DNA of 37,201 nt, from positions 1-37,201 of the forward strand of contig RECF01000030.1 in the NCBI GenBank assembly GCA_007694145.1, written 5' to 3'. Source of the DNA: Acholeplasmatales bacterium. Its GTDB lineage: Bacteria > Bacillota_I > Bacilli_A > Izemoplasmatales > Izemoplasmataceae. A program made the translations under genes and the position numbers. Below the pieces are notes generated by a model. It was not told where the DNA came from. It was given only the letters and a program-made list of their open reading frames with translations, and did no database searches. Positions 1 to 7,521 of the stretch are shown here, piece after piece. How positions within the stretch are numbered: the first letter of the stretch is position 1; the number at the start of each line of letters is the position of its first letter.

Positions 1-1205
1 TCAGCCGCGTTGGTGTAACGACGTGGGAGTACAGAGTAGAAATCATTTCTAGGCAGATCAGGTGTTGGATCGTCATTGCCGTTTTCTTCCCCGTTTTCCT
101 CTCCGTTTTCCTCACCGTTGCCGTTTTCTTCACCATTTTCTTCTTCGGCGGGAAGATGGAAGGCTTTCAAGCTGTCAAATAGATGTGCGGCGGCAAGTTG
201 TTTGACACGGTTGCTGTTCATGTCCTTGAAGTTGAAGTTAAAGACGTCTTCTTCAAAGGCATCGGTATCTTCAAACGTCAGCGTGGTGTCGAGTGCTTCG
301 CGGAAAGGATACAAGTAGTTGTACATCAGGATGAAGAACTCAAGCACTTCTTCAGGCTCGAGTAAACGGGTGTTTTCTTCAGTGAATTGCGTCGGTGTCA
401 GTTTGAAAATGTCACAAACAGGCGCTTGCCCGTTGCCATTTTCTTCACCATTCTCTTCACCATTCTCTTCGCCGTTTTCCTCACCATTGCCATTTTCTTC
501 GCCGTTTTCTTCTTCGGCGGGCACTTCGCAAACGAACGCTCTAAGTCCGGCAGGGGCGCCTGAGATGGCATAAGGAACCAATCCGAAATGCTTGTAGACG
601 CTTTCGGCTTCGGCTTGAGAAAGGAAAAGCAACTGAATGGCTGTCACGTTACCACGGTTGTCCCGTTGGTAAATGCGGTCGACTTCGCCCATTAAAGTTT
701 GATTTTCGTTGTTTTCGATGTCTTGAAGAACTTGGGCACGTGTCGCCGCTGTTCTTGAGAGGTTCAATCTGACGAACCGTTCGACGGAATCGTCATCATC
801 AGGATTGAATCCGGCCATGACCAGTGTCATCCGATAATTTTTATCTACCTCAAGTCGTTGCTCGTCACTGAGGTTGTCAATGACTTCTTGATCGTTGGTG
901 CCAAACTTCAATCGTTCAATTTCCTTGTCGATTTCTTCCTGTGTGAAAGTATCGAAGTATTCACTCAGCAGTTGCTCGTCAATATGATTGACAAGATGGG
1001 TGATGCCTTCGGTCAGTTTCATACGCTCATAAAGTTCCTGGCGGCTGATGGATAAGCCCCCGAGACTCACAAAGACATCATTGGGATTAGACACCATGGG
1101 ATTGGGGCGTTCGCGGGTTAAAAAGTTACACCCGACAGATAGCATGATGACCAAAATGAAAGAGCCAATGATGATGGACATTTTTTTGACGATGGCAGCG
1201 TTCAC
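1..1205 (-). CDS. Partial surface lipoprotein, possibly PrsA/SurA-like foldase, with two acidic repeat blocks
   Basis: This minus-strand reading frame opens with GTG at 1205-1203 and stays open to the window edge, so the C-terminus is missing (401 residues visible). An AAGGAG ribosome site at 1213-1218 lies 7 bases before the GTG. Residues 1-26 form a lipoprotein signal: a Lys-Lys near the start, a hydrophobic stretch, then Leu-Ser-Val-Gly-Cys with the lipidated Cys at residue 26. Next comes a charged helical region (about 40-190) with the 'SLGGLSISRQELYERM' pattern seen at the start of SurA/PrsA/trigger-factor-type chaperone domains. The segment 'VTAIQLLFLSQAEAESVY' could begin a parvulin-like part. 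Two Glu-Glu-Asn-Gly rich blocks occupy residues 229-259 and 352-378. The lipoprotein call is seen directly in the sequence. The foldase role is inference from weak similarity; a structural surface lipoprotein is the alternative. Confidence 0.75.
   Translation of the reverse strand, partial: MNAAIVKKMSIIIGSFILVIMLSVGCNFLTRERPNPMVSNPNDVFVSLGGLSISRQELYERMKLTEGITHLVNHIDEQLLSEYFDTFTQEEIDKEIERLKFGTNDQEVIDNLSDEQRLEVDKNYRMTLVMAGFNPDDDDSVERFVRLNLSRTAATRAQVLQDIENNENQTLMGEVDRIYQRDNRGNVTAIQLLFLSQAEAESVYKHFGLVPYAISGAPAGLRAFVCEVPAEEENGEENGNGEENGEENGEENGEENGNGQAPVCDIFKLTPTQFTEENTRLLEPEEVLEFFILMYNYLYPFREALDTTLTFEDTDAFEEDVFNFNFKDMNSNRVKQLAAAHLFDSLKAFHLPAEEENGEENGNGEENGEENGEENGNDDPTPDLPRNDFYSVLPRRYTNAA
72..152 (-). 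repeat. Second EENG acidic repeat block in the lipoprotein gene
   Basis: In the minus-strand frame this encodes Pro-Ala-Glu, then repeated Glu-Glu-Asn-Gly units with an Asn-Gly interruption, ending Asn-Asp-Asp. On the plus strand it appears as repeated 'ttttcttc' and 'ttttcctc' units. It copies the layout of the block at 429-521 but has one unit fewer, and many codons differ silently. Confidence 0.9.
429..521 (-). repeat. First EENG acidic repeat block in the lipoprotein gene
   Basis: This encodes residues 229-259 of the lipoprotein: Pro-Ala-Glu-Glu-Glu-Asn-Gly, Glu-Glu-Asn-Gly, Asn-Gly, then four Glu-Glu-Asn-Gly units and a final Asn-Gly. The strongly acidic, flexible composition suggests a spacer between folded domains, or a site for cation or partner binding. 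The block is flanked by two Cys residues (one just before, one just after), which could bridge the base of the loop; that is inference. Confidence 0.9.
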
Positions 1206-1221
1206 AATATCACTCCTTAAA

Positions 1222-1250
1222 ATTATACGCATTATATATATTACCACCAA
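1222..1250 (-). promoter_or_regulatory. Possible promoter of the lipoprotein gene
   Basis: Read on the minus strand, TTGGTG (1245-1250) and TATAAT (1222-1227) are 17 bases apart. Transcription from this pair would start almost at the ribosome site, so a second TATAAT at 1231-1236 with a poor -35 box is an alternative. Confidence 0.35.
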
Positions 1251-1335
1251 TCCCTTTATAAGACAACACATAAAACCATGAAATTCTTTCTAGACCACCT
1301 GAACAGCGGTCAAGGTGCAAAACAGACTATCTTAG

Positions 1336-1363
1336 TTGCAAAGCCATCTAAAAGGTGTATAAT
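1336..1363 (+). promoter_or_regulatory. Sigma-A type promoter for walJ-licA
   Basis: TTGCAA (1336-1341) and TATAAT (1358-1363) are separated by 16 bases and lie 22 bases before the walJ start. The 180-base gap between the divergent lipoprotein gene and walJ holds only these promoters. Confidence 0.6.
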
Positions 1364-1385
1364 GATTTTGTATCGGAGGGATTGC

Positions 1386-2174
1386 ATGGAAATTACTGTT
1401 TTAGCCAGCGGCTCAAAAGGCAATTGCACCGTCTTGAAGACCGAAGCCGTTACGCTATTAATCGATGCTGGCATCAGCTACAAACGCATCAAAGGGCACC
1501 TTGCAACACAAGGCATCGAGACGACCGCATTGGATGCGGTGTTGTTGACGCATGAACATATTGATCATGTCAAAGGCCTCGAGCGCGTGTTGCAAGAAAC
1601 ACCGGCAACCTTGTATGCGACATCTGCAACGTTCAACCACTTGCATGAGAAAACCACCAAAGTGTTGAACCCAGAACGCCATCAACCTGTTCACAGTGGC
1701 TTATCGTTCATGCTCGGTAACTTGATTATTACCCCGGTGAGGGTGTCACACGACGCGGTCGATGCGATTGGTTTCATCATTCGTGAGGGCGACAAGACTT
1801 TGGTATACATGACCGATTTGGGGTATTTGCCGGCTGAAGACTATCCAAGCATTGCCAATGCCGACATGTACATTTTCGAGGCGAATTATGATGTGTCGTT
1901 GTTGTTTTCATCAGCGCGTCCCCATTATCTCAAGCGGCGTATCGATTCCGTGCGTGGCCACATGTCGAATACGGATTCCGCCTACCACATGTGTCATTTG
2001 ATCGGCCCTCGCACCAAGACGATTGTCTTAGCCCATCCTTCCGAAGAGTGCAACACAGCCCGCCATGTTTTGCAAACGTATCGGGATGTCTTCCGTGACT
2101 ACCAGCGTAACCTAGATGACTATGACATCATCGTTGCCAAACAACACGAGCCGATTTCTACGGTGATCTTATAA
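1386..2174 (+). CDS. walJ: WalJ/YycJ-family metallo-beta-lactamase-fold hydrolase
   Basis: This is a 262-residue cytoplasmic protein of the MBL fold, close in length to YycJ/WalJ of Bacillus. The N-terminus 'LASGSKGN' is typical of the family. The metal-binding HxHxDH motif is 'THEHIDH' near residue 58, followed by 'VSHDA', 'MTDLGY', 'FEANYD' and 'GHMSNTDSA', all in the family order. WalJ is associated with cell-wall and DNA metabolism in Bacillota and is usually encoded beside the WalRK two-component genes, which are not visible here. The start is ATG 1386, 5 bases after GGAGGG; upstream in-frame codons lack a ribosome site and precede the promoter. It is followed after 23 bases by the choline-kinase-like gene, so the two are probably co-transcribed. 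Confidence 0.85.
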   Translation: MEITVLASGSKGNCTVLKTEAVTLLIDAGISYKRIKGHLATQGIETTALDAVLLTHEHIDHVKGLERVLQETPATLYATSATFNHLHEKTTKVLNPERHQPVHSGLSFMLGNLIITPVRVSHDAVDAIGFIIREGDKTLVYMTDLGYLPAEDYPSIANADMYIFEANYDVSLLFSSARPHYLKRRIDSVRGHMSNTDSAYHMCHLIGPRTKTIVLAHPSEECNTARHVLQTYRDVFRDYQRNLDDYDIIVAKQHEPISTVIL

Positions 2175-2197
2175 AATAATATAAGGAGTGAGTCCCC

Positions 2198-3070
2198 ATG
2201 AGCCACGAAACGTTGATTCAGACTGTCTGTGCCGACTTCTTTAACGTTGATCCCACCGCGGTCAAACTAGAAAGCCGGTTGATGGGCGGCATGTCCAACT
2301 TTACGTACATCATCACAGTCAAAGATGTTCGTTACACCTTTCGAATTCCTGGTAAAAATGCTGAGAAATTTGTTGATCGTACAGTGGAAAAACATCATCT
2401 TGAGCTGATTCAACCGCTCAATCTCGACAATGACACCATCTATCTCGATCTTGAGAAAGGTTACAAGATTGCCCGTTATATCGAAGGCGTGCCGATGCAC
2501 GAGAAAAACCCGCATGATTATCTTGAGCAAGCAGCCGATATTCTTAAGACCATTCACCAAAGCGGTCTCACATCAGAGTATGATTATGACCCGCTAGGGC
2601 GATTGCACGTGTATGAAAGCCACCTCAAGCCCTATGACCATGTCCATGATGCCCGCTATGATAGGCTCAAGGCGCGCTGGATGGCGTTGAAAGCGGACAT
2701 TGATTGCCACCAGAAAACCTTGACACATGGTGACAGCCAAATCAGCAACTTCGTGGTGACCGATGAACGATTATACTTGATGGACTGGGAGTTCAGCGGC
2801 AACAACGATCCGTTTTATGATATCGCCTGCTTCGGCAACACCAACTTCGACCACGCCATCGCCCTCTTGCCAGTCTACCTTGAAAAGACCCCGGATGCGG
2901 AAGCGTTCAACCGGTTGTACTTTTGGCGGACGTTTCAATGTCTGCAGTGGCACAATGTTGCCTTGTATAAAGCATACATCGGTTTAAGCGCGGATCTCAA
3001 GATTGATTTCGCCAAAGTCGCCAATCTATATCTTGACAAAGCGGAAGCGCTCCTTGACAAATTGAAATAA
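2198..3070 (+). CDS. Choline/ethanolamine kinase family protein (LicA-like)
   Basis: This 290-residue protein has the aminoglycoside-phosphotransferase/choline-kinase fold. An N-terminal nucleotide-binding lobe contains 'LMGGMSNFTYII'. The catalytic loop 'HGDSQISNF' starts at residue 177 (catalytic Asp 179). The metal-binding motif 'MDWEFSGNNDPFYDIA' follows at about residue 197, with the Trp-Glu and Asp-Pro-Phe-Asp/Tyr-Asp pattern typical of LicA and choline kinases. The likely reaction is ATP-dependent phosphorylation of choline or a similar amino alcohol, giving precursors for phosphocholine-modified surface polymers or lipids. No cytidylyltransferase or choline transporter lies nearby, so the substrate is uncertain; a thiamine or small-sugar kinase of the same superfamily is possible. 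An AAGGAG site precedes the ATG. The gene ends in a strong terminator. Confidence 0.8.
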   Translation: MSHETLIQTVCADFFNVDPTAVKLESRLMGGMSNFTYIITVKDVRYTFRIPGKNAEKFVDRTVEKHHLELIQPLNLDNDTIYLDLEKGYKIARYIEGVPMHEKNPHDYLEQAADILKTIHQSGLTSEYDYDPLGRLHVYESHLKPYDHVHDARYDRLKARWMALKADIDCHQKTLTHGDSQISNFVVTDERLYLMDWEFSGNNDPFYDIACFGNTNFDHAIALLPVYLEKTPDAEAFNRLYFWRTFQCLQWHNVALYKAYIGLSADLKIDFAKVANLYLDKAEALLDKLK

Positions 3071-3095
3071 ACGGACCCTGTTTCTAAAATAGCCC

Positions 3096-3125
3096 GAAAA
3101 CACTTGATGAAAGTGTTTTCTTTTT
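3096..3125 (+). terminator. Intrinsic terminator after licA-like gene
   Basis: A perfect 10-bp stem (GAAAACACTT pairing with AAGTGTTTTC, loop of 5) is followed by a T-run. Confidence 0.9.
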
Positions 3126-3145
3126 CGTTATATGCCGGGAAGATG

Positions 3146-3174
3146 TTGTCTAATTCTGAAACTTGTTGTATAAT
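3146..3174 (+). promoter_or_regulatory. Sigma-A promoter for the pyruvate:ferredoxin oxidoreductase gene
   Basis: TTGTCT (3146-3151) and TATAAT (3169-3174) are 17 bases apart. The predicted start near 3181 leaves a leader of about 44 bases before the ATG. Confidence 0.75.
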
Positions 3175-3224
3175 TCATTTGTATGACAACATGCGGTTTT
3201 ATATTATCATTTGGAGGTTATTCA

Positions 3225-6200
3225 ATGGCTACAAAAAAAGTTTTCCAGTCCATGGAAGGTAACCAGGCGGCGGCGCATTGCGCCTATGCATTTACCGAAG
3301 TGGCCGGGATTTACCCGATCACCCCGTCTTCGAACATGGCGGAGTATACCGATCTATGGTCTTCACAAGGAAAGAAGAACCTGTTCGGCATGCCCGTCCG
3401 CGTCATCGAAATGCAATCAGAAGCCGGTGCGGCCGGTACGGTTCATGGTTCACTGCAGGCCGGCGCTCTGACGACCACATTCACCGCCTCACAAGGTTTG
3501 TTGCTGAAGTTACCGAACATGTACAAAATTGCCGGTGAGCTTCTTCCCGGTGTCATCCATGTTTCCGCACGCAGTGTTGCGGTACAGGCACTGTCGATTT
3601 TCGGGGATCATCAAGATGTCATGGCGGCGCGTCAGACGGGCTTTGCGATGCTCGCTACGGGTTCAGTCCAACAAGTCATGGACCTCGCTGGTGTCGCCCA
3701 TCTTTCGGCGATCAAGTCGAGTGTGCCGTTCCTGCATTTCTTCGATGGTTTCCGTACATCTCATGAAGTGAACAAGGTCGAAGTGATGGACTATGACGTC
3801 TTTGACCGTCTCATTGACCGTGAAGCGGTACGCAAGTTCCGTGCCCGCGCCCTCAACAGTGAGCGTCCGGTCACCCGCGGTTCAGCACAAAATGACGATG
3901 TCTACATGCAAACACGCGAACTGCAAGAGAAGTTTTACACCGGCATTCCCGATATCGTGAATGACTACATGCAAGAAATATCTAAAGTCACCGGTCGTGC
4001 ATACGCCCCGTTTGTCTATTATGGTGACAAAGATGCCGAAGATGTCATCATCGCCATGGGATCGGTCACCGAGACGATCCGTGAGACCATTGATTTCCTT
4101 CGTGAAACGGAAGGCCGTAAGATTGGCTTGTTGACCGTTCACCTTTATCGTCCTTTCAGCGCCGATTACTTCCTCAGCGCCATGCCCGAGTCCGTGAAAC
4201 GGATTGCCGTGCTTGATCGCACCAAAGAAAACGGTTCACTCGGTGAGCCGCTCTATCTTGACATCCGTGCGGCATACTACAAGCGCGATAATGCCCCGCT
4301 CATTATCGGTGGACGCTATGGACTGTCGAGTAAAGACACCACCCCTGCGCAAATCGTTGCCGTCTACAACAACTTGGCTGGTGAACAAAAGAACCGCTTC
4401 ACCATCGGCATCGTCGACGATGTCAACCACACCTCTCTTGAGATTCCCAAAGGCATCGATGACGCCGTACTCGATCCATCGACCACGGAACTGTTGTTCT
4501 TCGGTTTTGGTTCGGATGGTACCGTTGGCGCCAGCAAAAACACCATCAAAATCATCGGTGAAAACACCGATTTATACGGCCAGTCCTATTCAAGTTATGA
4601 CTCGAAAAAGTCGGGTGGGGTCACACGGATGCATTTACGTTTCAGTGACCACCCGATCCGTTCAACCTATCTGGTCAGCCACCCGCACTTCGTGTCGTGT
4701 TCAAAAGACTCTTATCTCAATGTCTATGACATGCTCGCAGGCTTGCGTGATGGGGGAACCTTCCTCCTCAATACAATCAAGCCTACCGACGAAGTCCATA
4801 CCCTCTTGCCAAATCGCGTAAAACGCCAACTGGCAACACGCAACGCGAAGATGTATGTTATCAATGCCGTACAACACGCTGAAGAAGTGGGACTTGACGG
4901 CATGATCAACACCATCATGCAATCGGCGTTCTTCGCCCTCAATGAACACATCATGCCTTATGAGCGGGCCAAGGAACTGATGAAATCCTACGCGAAAAAA
5001 GAGTATGGTCGTAAAGGCGATGATATTGTCAGCCGAAACTTCAATGCGATTGAGCGCGGGAGCGAAGGTCTTGAAGAAGTCGTCATCGACCCAGCTTGGA
5101 AAGATCTTGCAGATGAAAAACTGCCCATCGATGAAACCAAACCGAAGTTTGTCCGTGACATCGCTGAACCGGTCAATGCCATCAAAGGTTATGACTTGCC
5201 CGTATCCGCATTTGAAGAGTACTATGATGGTACGATGGTCAATGGTTCGACAGCGTATGAGAAACGCGGCATTGCCAACTATGTACCCGAGTGGAAACCA
5301 GAAGAGTGCATTCAGTGTAACCAATGTGCCTTTGCCTGCCCACACGCCGTCATTCGTCCCTTCCTCTTGACCGATGAAGAACTCGAGCAAGCACCAGAAG
5401 GCCTCAAGACGTTGAAAGCACGCGGCAAAGGACTTGAAGGCTTGCACTACAAAATTCAAATTTCCACACTTGATTGTACCGGATGCGGTGTTTGCGTCCA
5501 AGTATGCCCGGCTAAAACCAAGGCGCTTGAAATCAGTCCAATCGGCCTTGAAATTGAACGTGGCGAAGTGGAAAACTCCCGTTATCTCTTCAATGAAGTC
5601 ACCTACAAAGATCATCTAATTGACAAGAACACCGCGAAAAACTCACAGTTTGCCAAACCGCTCTTTGAGTTCTCCGGCGCCTGCCAAGGCTGCGGTGAAA
5701 CCCCGTATATCAAATTGGTGACACAGCTTTATGGCGACCGCATGATGATTGCGAACGCGACTGGCTGTACCTCCATCTATGGGGGTTCGTTCCCGGCCAC
5801 ACCATACACCAAAAATATCGACGGTCGCGGACCTGCTTGGGCGAACAGCCTGTTTGAAGACAATGCCGAGTTCGGCTTTGGTATGCGTCAGGCTCAGGAA
5901 ACGATGCGTGTCCGCCTGCGCAATCTCTACTTTGACAACAAGGACAAACTCCCTGAAGAAATGGTTGTCCTCATGGAACAGTGGGTTGAAAACATCAAAG
6001 ACGGTGAGAAGACTTTGATGCTCTATCAGGAACTGCGTCCGATCATTAACAAACTTGAAGGGACCCTTGGCGATACGTTCCGCGAGCTTGCTCAATACAT
6101 TGTCAAGCAATCGAACTGGATTATCGGTGGCGACGGCTGGGCCTATGACATCGGCTTTGGTGGTCTAGACCACGTCATCGCCAGCAATGAAGATGTCAAC

Positions 6201-6776
6201 ATTCTCGTCCTCGATACCGAAGTCTATTCTAATACGGGTGGACAGTCATCGAAAGCGGCACCAACCGGCTCGATCGCCGCATTCACTGCGGGCGGTAAAG
6301 AAGGTAAGAAGAAAGACCTTGCGGCCATGGCCATGAGTTACGGTCATGTCTATGTGGCCACCATCTCCCACGGTGCAAGCCAACAACAGGTCATGAAAGC
6401 CATTCGGGAAGCTGAAGCCCATGAAGGGCCAAGCCTCATCGTAGCTTACAGCCCCTGTATTGCCCATAAAATCAAAGGCGGCATGACCCAGTCGAACTTC
6501 CAGGCCAAACTGGCTACTGAGTGTGGCTACTGGCCGACCTTCCGCTTCAACCCAGCGCTTGAAGAAGAGGGCAAAAACCCCTTCCAAATTGACTCGAAAG
6601 AACCAGATTGGTCGAAGTACAAGGAGTTCCTGATGCGTGAAGCACGCTACGCCCAGTTGCTCTCGATTAATCCTGACCAGGCTGAAGCCCTCTACGAAGC
6701 AAATTTACAAGAAGCCAAGCGTCGTTACCGGATGTACAAGCGTTACGCAGCGATGGACTACAGTCTCAACAGCTAA
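3225..6776 (+). CDS. nifJ: Pyruvate:ferredoxin (flavodoxin) oxidoreductase, single-chain
   Basis: This 1183-residue cytoplasmic enzyme oxidises pyruvate with CoA to acetyl-CoA and CO2, reducing ferredoxin. The length matches homodimeric PFORs, with all domains fused. The N-terminal domain carries 'GIYPITPSSNMAE'. A CoA/middle region follows. The ferredoxin domain holds two [4Fe-4S] motifs, 'CIQCNQCAFACP' from residue 695 and 'CTGCGVCVQVCP' from 751. The TPP domain begins at 'CQGCGE' (residue 820), a ligand of the third cluster, followed by 'NATGCTSIYGG', the Mg-TPP motif 'GDGWAYDIGFGG', 'SNTGGQSSKA' and the late 'PCIAHK' cysteine. The start is ATG 3225, 8 bases after GGAGG; the upstream in-frame ATG at 3183 has no ribosome site. 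The gene stands alone between its own promoter and terminator. It implies anaerobic or microaerobic fermentative metabolism and high Fe-S demand, met by the suf cluster downstream. Confidence 0.97.
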   Translation: MATKKVFQSMEGNQAAAHCAYAFTEVAGIYPITPSSNMAEYTDLWSSQGKKNLFGMPVRVIEMQSEAGAAGTVHGSLQAGALTTTFTASQGLLLKLPNMYKIAGELLPGVIHVSARSVAVQALSIFGDHQDVMAARQTGFAMLATGSVQQVMDLAGVAHLSAIKSSVPFLHFFDGFRTSHEVNKVEVMDYDVFDRLIDREAVRKFRARALNSERPVTRGSAQNDDVYMQTRELQEKFYTGIPDIVNDYMQEISKVTGRAYAPFVYYGDKDAEDVIIAMGSVTETIRETIDFLRETEGRKIGLLTVHLYRPFSADYFLSAMPESVKRIAVLDRTKENGSLGEPLYLDIRAAYYKRDNAPLIIGGRYGLSSKDTTPAQIVAVYNNLAGEQKNRFTIGIVDDVNHTSLEIPKGIDDAVLDPSTTELLFFGFGSDGTVGASKNTIKIIGENTDLYGQSYSSYDSKKSGGVTRMHLRFSDHPIRSTYLVSHPHFVSCSKDSYLNVYDMLAGLRDGGTFLLNTIKPTDEVHTLLPNRVKRQLATRNAKMYVINAVQHAEEVGLDGMINTIMQSAFFALNEHIMPYERAKELMKSYAKKEYGRKGDDIVSRNFNAIERGSEGLEEVVIDPAWKDLADEKLPIDETKPKFVRDIAEPVNAIKGYDLPVSAFEEYYDGTMVNGSTAYEKRGIANYVPEWKPEECIQCNQCAFACPHAVIRPFLLTDEELEQAPEGLKTLKARGKGLEGLHYKIQISTLDCTGCGVCVQVCPAKTKALEISPIGLEIERGEVENSRYLFNEVTYKDHLIDKNTAKNSQFAKPLFEFSGACQGCGETPYIKLVTQLYGDRMMIANATGCTSIYGGSFPATPYTKNIDGRGPAWANSLFEDNAEFGFGMRQAQETMRVRLRNLYFDNKDKLPEEMVVLMEQWVENIKDGEKTLMLYQELRPIINKLEGTLGDTFRELAQYIVKQSNWIIGGDGWAYDIGFGGLDHVIASNEDVNILVLDTEVYSNTGGQSSKAAPTGSIAAFTAGGKEGKKKDLAAMAMSYGHVYVATISHGASQQQVMKAIREAEAHEGPSLIVAYSPCIAHKIKGGMTQSNFQAKLATECGYWPTFRFNPALEEEGKNPFQIDSKEPDWSKYKEFLMREARYAQLLSINPDQAEALYEANLQEAKRRYRMYKRYAAMDYSLNS

Positions 6777-6792
6777 TCAACACCCCATAAGC

Positions 6793-6828
6793 AAACAGGC
6801 AAAACGCATGCGTTTTGCCTGTTTTTTA
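6793..6828 (+). terminator. Intrinsic terminator after nifJ
   Basis: A perfect 32-base palindrome centred at 6808/6809 (arms begin AAACAGGCAAAACGCA) is followed by a T-run. As RNA it forms a 14-bp hairpin or longer. Confidence 0.93.
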
Positions 6829-6880
6829 CCTGTCCACACAAGTATCTCACCTGATTTTTCGCCTATTCCTGGTCAAGCTC

Positions 6881-6909
6881 TTGATTTTTACAATGTAAGC
6901 GTTTATAAT
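6881..6909 (+). promoter_or_regulatory. Sigma-A promoter for the mgtC-family gene
   Basis: TTGATT (6881-6886) and TATAAT (6904-6909) are 17 bases apart, 31 bases before the start codon. Confidence 0.7.
6893..6908 (+). promoter_or_regulatory. Cre-like (CcpA-type) operator overlapping the mgtC promoter
   Basis: The 16-mer ATGTAAGCGTTTATAA matches the cre consensus WTGNAANCGNWNNCAW at all defined positions but one. It covers the spacer and -10 box, a position that would repress. The decamer CAATGTAAGC also occurs upstream of pgk (16886-16895). The role is inferred from the consensus only. Confidence 0.4.
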
Positions 6910-6940
6910 ATGATGTTATCTAGATGAAAGGTGATGCACT

Positions 6941-7420
6941 ATGGGACAGCCACTCGATTTAGTCTTTATCTTGCAAAGTCTCGGACTGACCATTGTGTTT
7001 GTTGGTCTGATCGGTTTTGAGCGTCAGCGCCGAAACAAAATCGCGGGTCTCACGACCCATCTTTTAGTTGCCCTTGGTGCGGCAGGTCTGACCATGGTCC
7101 AGCAATACATGGTGCAAGATGCCATCGAGTTCGTGCGGCAAAACCCCGAGTTCGCGGCATCAGTGACCATCGAACGTCAACGGATTGTGGCCCAGATTGT
7201 CTCAGGTATCGGCTTTCTTGGCACCGGCGCCATCATCAAGACCAACGGTTACATCAGCGGTCTGACCACAGCGTCGACCTTATGGATTGGCGCCATCATC
7301 GGTATTATCTTCGGATATGGACTGTTTTGGCTTGGTATTACGCTCTCCTTGATGTGCCTCTTTGTCTTGACCATCATCAAAAATGTCTTTCGACATGCCA
7401 TTGAAGATCCCCACCACTAA
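6941..7420 (+). CDS. MgtC/SapB-family inner-membrane protein
   Basis: This 159-residue protein has several hydrophobic segments and belongs to the MgtC/SapB family. The family signature is clear: 'GLIGFERQRRNKIAGLTTH' near the N-terminus, 'LVALGAAG', then 'RIVAQIVSGIGFLGTGAI' and 'GLTTASTLWIGAIIGI'. At least four membrane-spanning stretches can be seen (about residues 8-22, 40-55, 85-105 and 115-145). It corresponds to the membrane domain; the extra C-terminal soluble domain of Salmonella MgtC is absent. Family members are linked to growth in low magnesium and to modulation of ATP synthase, but the molecular function in this lineage is unknown. The gene is monocistronic, with its own promoter, a possible cre site and a terminator. 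An AGGTGA ribosome site precedes ATG 6941. Confidence 0.88.
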   Translation: MGQPLDLVFILQSLGLTIVFVGLIGFERQRRNKIAGLTTHLLVALGAAGLTMVQQYMVQDAIEFVRQNPEFAASVTIERQRIVAQIVSGIGFLGTGAIIKTNGYISGLTTASTLWIGAIIGIIFGYGLFWLGITLSLMCLFVLTIIKNVFRHAIEDPHH

Positions 7421-7440
7421 AAGCGCTACGGCGCTTTTTT
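7419..7440 (+). terminator. Intrinsic terminator with UACG tetraloop after the mgtC-family gene
   Basis: An 8-bp stem AAAAGCGC/GCGCTTTT is closed by a C(UACG)G tetraloop and a T-run. The stem begins inside the stop codon. Confidence 0.9.
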
Positions 7441-7464
7441 CTTTGCAAAAAATCTATCGTATCA

Positions 7465-7494
7465 TTAGCAAACAAACAGCTTTTCATATACAAT
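7465..7494 (+). promoter_or_regulatory. Probable promoter of the suf operon
   Basis: TTAGCA (7465-7470) and TACAAT (7489-7494) are 18 bases apart, 27 bases before the sufC start. No clear Fur or IscR-type dyad was recognised in this gap. Confidence 0.5.
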
Positions 7495-7521
7495 GGATTT
7501 GACGATTAAGGAGGGTTTACA

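Noticed and set aside
72-521. CRISPR-like or satellite array at the left end
   Set aside because: The repeats keep a 12-base codon-phased unit in an open reading frame, and there are no unique spacers of constant length.
76-573. Plus-strand open frames rich in Pro-Phe-Ser-Ser repeats
   Set aside because: They are the antisense reading of the Glu-Glu-Asn-Gly blocks in the minus-strand lipoprotein gene, which has a ribosome site, lipobox and continuous coding sense.
4701-5615. A 304-codon minus-strand open frame inside nifJ
   Set aside because: It lies wholly antisense to well-conserved oxidoreductase domains including both ferredoxin motifs, has no ribosome site or recognisable motifs, and is explained by the codon bias of the real gene.
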